DNA of 64,000 nucleotides, taken from assembly GCF_010686765.1 (NCBI RefSeq), contig NZ_JAAGWF010000004.1, positions 62,001 through 126,000 of the forward strand, read 5' to 3'. This document shows positions 59,300 through 64,000 of the stretch, one piece after another (within the stretch, counting starts at the first letter, position 1; each line of letters opens with the position of its first letter). This stretch comes from Geodermatophilus sabuli. GTDB taxonomy: Bacteria > Actinomycetota > Actinomycetes > Mycobacteriales > Geodermatophilaceae. Made by a program: the position numbers and the translations under genes. Below the pieces are notes generated by a model. That model saw only the letters and a list, made by a program, of their open reading frames with translations, searched no databases and was not told the origin of the DNA.

Positions 59300-62200
59300 C
59301 CGGCCGGAGTGGCCACGGAGGCCGTCCCGAGACCGCCCGGAGTGGCCACGAAGGCCGGCTCCGGGGGCCGCTGGGGGCGCTGGACGGGGTCCCGGGGATG
59401 CGCGGAGCGCTCGTCCGCGCCGCCCTGGCCGCGCTCGGGCAGACCGCCGGGCTGGTGCTGCTCGCCGCCGGGCTGGCGCACGCGGTGGCCCGTGCGGCCG
59501 GTCAGGCCGAGGGACCGGTGACCGGCCCGCTGGCCCTGGCCACCGCCGGGGTGGCGCTGCGGGCCGCGGCCGGGACCGTCGGCGAGCTGCTGGCCGACCG
59601 CGACGCCCGCCGCGCCGAGGAGTCGCTGCGGGCCCGGCTGGTCGCCCGGCTGGCCGACTCACCGGCGGCGGTGGCGGCCGCCGGTGGCCCCGGCCCCGCG
59701 GCGGTGCTGGCCACCACCCGGTTGGCCGACCTGGGCCCCGGGCTGGCGGCGTACCTGCCCGCGCTGGCCCAGACGCTCGTCGTCCCCCCGGTGCTGCTGG
59801 TGGTCCTCGCCGCGACCGACCTGCTCTCGGCCGGTCTGGTCGCGGTCACCCTGCCGCTGGTGCCCGTGTTCATGGTGCTGGTGGGCCTGACCACCCGGGA
59901 CCGCACGACGGCCGCCGCCCGCGCGCTGGACCGGATCGCTGCGCACGTCGCGGAGCTGGTCCGGGGCCTGCCGGTGCTGGTCGGCCTGGGCCGGGCCGCC
60001 GAGCAGGCCGCCGCGCTCGCCGAGCTCGGGGAGACCTCCCGGCGGCGGACCCTGTCGACGCTCCGCCTGGCCTTCCTCTCCTCGCTGGTGCTGGAGCTGG
60101 TCGCCACGCTGTCGGTCGCGCTGGTCGCCGTGACGGTGGGCCTGCGGCTGGTGCACGGTGACCTGGCGCTGGCCGTCGGGCTGACCGCGCTGCTGCTGGC
60201 ACCCGAGGCGTTCGCCCCCCTCCGGGCGCTGGGGTCGGCCCACCACGCCACCGAGGACGCCGTCCTGGCCGCCGCCGAGGCGCGCGCCGTGCTCACCGCC
60301 GCCGCCCCCGCCGACCCTCGCGCCGGAGGTGCGGACGACGACCCGCGCGGCGCCGACCTGGCCGTCACGGGGCTCACCGTCCGCTACCCGGGCCGGACCG
60401 TGCCCGCGCTGCCGCGGGTGGGCCTCGCCGTCCGCCCCGGCGAACTGGTCGCCGTCCGCGGGGCGAGCGGTGCCGGCAAGTCGACGCTCCTGGCGACCCT
60501 CGCCGGGCTGGTCGCGCCGGACGCGGTGGTCGAGGGCGCGGTCACCGGCGTCCCGGCCGGTGGGGTGGCCGCCGTCCCACAGCACCCGCGGACCACCGGC
60601 GAGACCGTCGCCGACGAACTGCGCCGGCACGCGGCCTCCGAGCCGGGCGTGGACGAGGTCGTCGGGGAGGCGTTCGTGGTCGAGGCGCTGGCGCGGGTGG
60701 GCGCGGAGCCGCTGGCCGGCCGCCGCTGCGACACCCTCTCCCCCGGTGAGCTGCAGCGGGTGGCGCTGGCCCGCGCGCTGGTGCGGGTCCGCCGCGGCGC
60801 TCGGCTGCTGCTGCTCGACGAGCCGACCGCGCACCTGGACGCCGACGCCGCCGCCCGGGTCGCCGCCGTCCTCGCCGGGCTGCGCGGCACGGTGTCGATG
60901 CTGCTGGTCACGCACGACCCGGCCCTGGCCGCACTGGCCGACCGCACGGTGACCCTCCCTTCCCCCGCCGCACCGGACGGGACTCCCGGCGCCGCAAGTC
61001 CGCCTCGAGGGACCCCCGGCGTCTGGAGCTCGGTACCGGTCCGGACTCCCGGCGCCGAGAGTCCCGAACCCCGACGGACTTCCGGCGCCGCAAGTCCGGG
61101 AGCGCGGGTGCGGGGTGGGCACCGGTGGCCGCGCCGGGCGCTGGTGCGGGCGGTCGCGGCCGGCACGGCGTCGGCCGGTGCGGGTGTCGCGCTCACCGCG
61201 GTCTCCGGCTGGCTGATCGTGCGGGCGGCGGAGACGCCGCCGGTGCTGACGCTGCTGGTGGCGATCGTGGGCGTGCGCGCCTTCGGCCTCGGCCGCGCCG
61301 GCCTGCGGTGGGTGGAGCGGATGACGGCGCACGACGCCGCCCTGCGCCTGGCCGCCGGTCTGCGGGTACGGGTGTGGCGGGCGCTGGCGGCGCAGGGCAT
61401 CGCCGCGGACCGGACGCCGGGGGCCGCGCTCGCCCGGGTGGTCGGTGACGTCGGGCTGGTGCAGACCCTCTCGGTGCGGGTCGTGCCGCCCGCGGCCGTC
61501 GCGGGCACGGTCACTGCCGGCACCGTCGCGGCGCTGGCGCTGGTCTCTCCCGCGGCCGCCGGCGCCGCCGGGCTGGTGCTCGGCGCAGCCGCCGGGCTGG
61601 TCGTCGCGGTGCACCGGCGGGTGGACGCCGGCGCCGCCCGCGCGGAGGGAGCGCTGCGGGTGGAGCAGCTGCGGGACACCAGCACCGCGCTGGAGGGGGC
61701 GGCCGACCTCCGCGCCCACGGCCTGGCTGCCCGGACCGCCGCCGACCTCGGCCGGCTCGCGCGGTCGCGGTCGCGCGCGGCGCGCACCGGCAGCCGGGCC
61801 GGGGCCCTCGGTGCCGGGCTGGTCGGGCTGGGCACCGGGCTGGCCGCGATCGCCGCGGCGTGGGTGGGCTCGCGGCAGGGCGTCGCCGGTCCGCAGGTCG
61901 CCGTCCTCGCCCTCGCGCCGCTCGCCCTGGCCGAGCCGCTGGCCGGCCTGGTCGGGGCGCTGCAGCGGCGCGGCGCGCTGGCCGACGCCCGCGACCGGCT
62001 CGGCGCCGTCCTGACCGCGCCCGTGCCCACCGATCCCACCGACCCGTTGCCGGTGCCCGTGCCGGTGCGGCGGCTGACGACGACCGACCTCACCGCCGGC
62101 TGGCCCGGTGGCCCCGACGTGCTGCGCGGGCTGGACGCCGAGGCCCGCGCCGACGGTCGCTGGCTGGTGCTCCGTGGCCCGTCGGGAGCGGGCAAGTCGA

Positions 62201-62748
62201 CCGTCCTCGCGGTGCTGCTCGCGGCGCTGCGCCCCCGCGGCGGCAGCTACACGCTCGAGGACGTGCCCGCCGACCGGCTGACAGGCGACGGCGTGCGGTC
62301 ACGGATGGCCTGGCTGCCGCAAGAGACGCACGTGTTCGCCTCGACGATCCGGGCCAACCTGGCCGTGGCCGCCCCCCGGGGCGAGCTGAGCGGACCCGGC
62401 GGCGAGGCGCGGATGCGGGCCGCCCTCGGTGCCAGCGGCCTGGGCGGCTTGCTCGCCGGGCTGCCCGACGGGCTGGACACCCCGGTCGGCGCGGGCGGCA
62501 CGGCGCTGTCGGGCGGTGAGCGGCGGCGGCTCGCGGCCGCACGGGCGCTGCTGGCCGACCGCGACGTCGTGCTGCTCGACGAGCCGACCGCCCACCTGGA
62601 CCCGCCGACCGCCGCGGCACTGGTGCGCGACCTGCGGGCGGCGCTGGCCGGCCGGGTCGTGGTCTGCGTGACCCACGACGACGCCGTGGAGCAGCCCGGG
62701 GACACCGTCGTCCGCCTGGGGGAGCCGGTCGCGACGCTGACGCGCTGA
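59296..62748 (+). CDS. cydDC: Fused CydD-CydC ABC exporter
   Basis: A 1150-residue single-chain ABC exporter needed for cytochrome bd assembly (thiol/heme export). First half: six membrane segments (about 50-290), Walker A GASGAGKST, signature LSPGELQRV, Walker B LLLLDEPTAH. Second half: membrane segments from about 620, Walker A GPSGAGKST, signature LSGGERRRL, Walker B VVLLDEPTAH. The two halves are normally separate genes in enterobacteria, and fused in many actinobacteria. N-terminal residues 4-24 and linker residues about 560-600 are in-frame repeats. ATG 59296 overlaps cydB. Confidence 0.92.
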   Translation: MTGRSGHGGRPETARSGHEGRLRGPLGALDGVPGMRGALVRAALAALGQTAGLVLLAAGLAHAVARAAGQAEGPVTGPLALATAGVALRAAAGTVGELLADRDARRAEESLRARLVARLADSPAAVAAAGGPGPAAVLATTRLADLGPGLAAYLPALAQTLVVPPVLLVVLAATDLLSAGLVAVTLPLVPVFMVLVGLTTRDRTTAAARALDRIAAHVAELVRGLPVLVGLGRAAEQAAALAELGETSRRRTLSTLRLAFLSSLVLELVATLSVALVAVTVGLRLVHGDLALAVGLTALLLAPEAFAPLRALGSAHHATEDAVLAAAEARAVLTAAAPADPRAGGADDDPRGADLAVTGLTVRYPGRTVPALPRVGLAVRPGELVAVRGASGAGKSTLLATLAGLVAPDAVVEGAVTGVPAGGVAAVPQHPRTTGETVADELRRHAASEPGVDEVVGEAFVVEALARVGAEPLAGRRCDTLSPGELQRVALARALVRVRRGARLLLLDEPTAHLDADAAARVAAVLAGLRGTVSMLLVTHDPALAALADRTVTLPSPAAPDGTPGAASPPRGTPGVWSSVPVRTPGAESPEPRRTSGAASPGARVRGGHRWPRRALVRAVAAGTASAGAGVALTAVSGWLIVRAAETPPVLTLLVAIVGVRAFGLGRAGLRWVERMTAHDAALRLAAGLRVRVWRALAAQGIAADRTPGAALARVVGDVGLVQTLSVRVVPPAAVAGTVTAGTVAALALVSPAAAGAAGLVLGAAAGLVVAVHRRVDAGAARAEGALRVEQLRDTSTALEGAADLRAHGLAARTAADLGRLARSRSRAARTGSRAGALGAGLVGLGTGLAAIAAAWVGSRQGVAGPQVAVLALAPLALAEPLAGLVGALQRRGALADARDRLGAVLTAPVPTDPTDPLPVPVPVRRLTTTDLTAGWPGGPDVLRGLDAEARADGRWLVLRGPSGAGKSTVLAVLLAALRPRGGSYTLEDVPADRLTGDGVRSRMAWLPQETHVFASTIRANLAVAAPRGELSGPGGEARMRAALGASGLGGLLAGLPDGLDTPVGAGGTALSGGERRRLAAARALLADRDVVLLDEPTAHLDPPTAAALVRDLRAALAGRVVVCVTHDDAVEQPGDTVVRLGEPVATLTR
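59304..59357 (+). repeat. In-frame 33-bp-spaced direct repeat at the start of cydDC
   Basis: CCGGAGTGGCCACGGAGGCC (59304) recurs with one change at 59337, offset 33 bp. It encodes RSGHGGRPETA and RSGHEGRLRGP. Confidence 0.75.
60980..61097 (+). repeat. Palindromic elements translated in the CydD-CydC linker
   Basis: Three clear copies of GGACT(C/T)CCGGCGCCG(A/C)(G/A)AGTCC start at 60980, 61043 and 61076, with a degraded one at 61010. Spacing is 30, 33 and 33 bp, all multiples of three. Translation gives GTPGAASPPR, GTPGVWSSVPV, RTPGAESPEPR and RTSGAASPGAR. The same core is in the copA terminator. Confidence 0.8.
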
Positions 62749-62778
62749 ACTGTCCGACGTCTCGGGCAGGCTGCCGGC

Positions 62779-63333
62779 ATGGCGTCCTTCACCGGTTCGG
62801 TCTTCCTCGGCATGAGCGTCGACGGGTTCATCGCCCGCCTCGACGGCGACATCTCCTGGCTCACCGGCGGCGACGAGGGCGGCGGCGCCCCCGACGACGG
62901 AGCCGGCGGCGACTTCGGCTTCACGGAGTTCGTGGCCGGCATCGACGCCCTGGTCATGGGCCGCGGGACCTACGAGGTCATCGCACCGTTCGCCGAGTGG
63001 CCCTACCAGGGGCGGCCGGTGCACGTGCTCAGCTCGACCCTGACCGAGGGCGCCGATCCGCGCATCACCGCGGTGCACCGCTCCTTCGACGACGCCGTGG
63101 CAGCACTGTCCGCGGCCGGCTACCGGCGGGTGTACGTGGACGGCGGGCGGACCGTGCACGCCTTCCTCACCGCCGGGCTGATCGCCGATCTCACCCTCTC
63201 CCGGGTCCCGGTGCTCATCGGCACCGGTCACACCCCGTTCGGCGAGCTGCCCGCCGACGTCCTCCTCGAGCACGCCGCGACGCAGACCTTCCCCGGCGGC
63301 ATGGTGCAGACCACCTACCGCGTCCGCCGGTAG
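62779..63333 (+). CDS. Dihydrofolate reductase-fold (RibD C-terminal) protein
   Basis: A 184-residue protein, VFLGMSVDGFIARLDGDISWL at the start, ALVMGRGTYEVI and RRVYVDGGRTVHAFL later, the pattern of the RibD C-terminal/DHFR superfamily used by many actinobacteria as general NADPH reductases. Substrate unknown. ATG 62779 is 30 bp after cydDC. Confidence 0.85.
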   Translation: MASFTGSVFLGMSVDGFIARLDGDISWLTGGDEGGGAPDDGAGGDFGFTEFVAGIDALVMGRGTYEVIAPFAEWPYQGRPVHVLSSTLTEGADPRITAVHRSFDDAVAALSAAGYRRVYVDGGRTVHAFLTAGLIADLTLSRVPVLIGTGHTPFGELPADVLLEHAATQTFPGGMVQTTYRVRR

Positions 63334-63346
63334 GGCTGCGCGCGGC

Positions 63347-63985
63347 TCAGGCGGCGGGGACGTCGACGGGGATCTCCGGACCGAGCCGCGCCCCGAGCTG
63401 CAGCTGCAGGTCGTTCCCGGACCAGAAGCTGCCCGGGTCGTAGGCGTTGCGCGGCAGGCTCCCGTCGAGCAGTCCCATGGCGGTGTAGGTCGCCGCGACC
63501 AGCTCGGCGCAGAACACCGTCTCGGCCGTCGTCCCACGGCGCAGCCGGCCGTTGACCCAGCCACGGACCAGCCCCCGCGTGGTCGGGAAGGGCCGGCCGT
63601 CCAGGCGGGCGACGGTGCGCAGGACGGCGTCCTCCATCTCGGGCGTCACGCCGCCGTCGTCGGCCGGGCCGACCAGCTGCCGGAGCCACGCTCGCTGGCC
63701 GTAGCGGTGGGCCCAGGTGCGGACGGCGTCGGCGAGGTCGTGCAGCTGGACGCCGCGCTGGTGCTCGCCGGTCCAGGCGTCGGGCAGCGACCGGCCGAGC
63801 TCGGCGTGCCAGAGCAGCGGCGGCAGGTCGTCGAGCACCAGCGCCATGCCGACGTGGTTGACCGGCGCGTTGGTCAGGGCGCGGATGGCGCGGTCGGCGA
63901 CCGATGCGCCGCGGAACACCCAGACGTCGCCGGTGCGGGTGAGCTCGACCGCGTCGTCCAGCGGGAGGGCGCGGGGCGGGGGCAC
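63347..63985 (-). CDS. Putative permuted NlpC/P60-type (YiiX-like) hydrolase
   Basis: A 212-residue protein. GDVWVFRGASVADRAIRALTNAPVNHVGMALV holds a candidate catalytic His (NHVG), and AETVFCAELVAATYTAMG a candidate Cys. That order, His before Cys, fits permuted papain-fold amidases and acyltransferases. No signal peptide. Function unknown. ATG 63985 is near the right window edge. Confidence 0.65.
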   Translation of the reverse strand: MPPPRALPLDDAVELTRTGDVWVFRGASVADRAIRALTNAPVNHVGMALVLDDLPPLLWHAELGRSLPDAWTGEHQRGVQLHDLADAVRTWAHRYGQRAWLRQLVGPADDGGVTPEMEDAVLRTVARLDGRPFPTTRGLVRGWVNGRLRRGTTAETVFCAELVAATYTAMGLLDGSLPRNAYDPGSFWSGNDLQLQLGARLGPEIPVDVPAA

Positions 63986-64000
63986 GCGGCTACGTTAGGG

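Noticed and set aside
59659-61719. 686-residue reverse frame opposite cydDC
   Set aside because: Gln/Gly/Arg-rich shadow of the ABC transporter gene.
1-64000. CRISPR arrays, tRNA, rRNA, riboswitches
   Set aside because: None recognised on either strand. The repeats found are short palindromes or tandem duplications, not spacer arrays.

Overview
The window reads as the chromosome of a very GC-rich actinobacterium. GTG starts, GTGA/ATGA stop-start overlaps, DUF3039, DUF3099 and DUF7455 proteins, a DtxR/IdeR regulator of actinobacterial type, a mycothiol-type DinB protein and an S-type cytochrome bd locus all point there. The gene order and intergenic repeats suggest Geodermatophilaceae (Blastococcus, Geodermatophilus or Modestobacter), which is an inference. 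No tRNA, rRNA or CRISPR array was found.

The window has two parts. Positions 1 to about 22350 form an accessory catabolic block with visibly lower GC and a looser codon choice than the rest. It holds a truncated korA; a rightward operon (glyoxalase-fold protein, family III CoA transferase, EthD-like protein, P450-type ferredoxin, MFS transporter); a leftward set (MBL hydrolase, TIM-barrel isomerase, CitE-like CoA lyase, MaoC/FAS1-like hydratase, two NTF2-like proteins); a leftward MFS-P450-SDR operon; and a leftward operon of an ADP-forming acyl-CoA synthetase with three crotonase-fold proteins. Together they look like a pathway that activates an unknown acid to a CoA ester, oxidises it with P450, SDR and crotonase enzymes, and finishes through mesaconyl-, itaconyl- or citramalyl-CoA to acetyl-CoA and pyruvate. 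A related 22-bp motif occurs in five promoter regions of this block, while no regulator gene lies in it. Positions 19.9-20.8 kb are a scar of SDR, IS30 and IS256 fragments. At 22351-22368 the block ends in the last codons of what looks like a primary sigma factor gene (rpoD/sigA), directly upstream of DUF7455, the usual neighbour of that gene. I infer that the block is a genomic island inserted at the rpoD 3' end.

From 22.8 kb on the content is core-like: DUF7455, a VanW-type cell-wall protein, YihY, DUF3039, psuG with a frameshifted PfkB kinase, DUF3099, a HhH-GPD protein, an ArsR/SRPBCC/DinB operon, dtd, sigB, a protein acyltransferase (GNAT fused to CoA-synthetase) next to the deacetylase acuC, ideR, an S9 peptidase, DUF4192 and a lipoprotein.

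42.7-47.6 kb is a tightly coupled cassette of three glycosyltransferases, a methyltransferase and an alpha/alpha-toroid protein of unknown product. Then come a DksA-like protein, a methyltransferase, YibE/F, STAS, Hsp20 with a MerR-type regulator, a copper cassette (csoR-copZ-secreted protein-copA) with a CsoR-type operator, and blaI-M56 peptidase divergent from cydAB and a fused cydDC, with two perfect BlaI-like dyads between them. Two palindromic repeat families recur: one sits as terminators after stop codons, and related elements are translated in frame inside two proteins.
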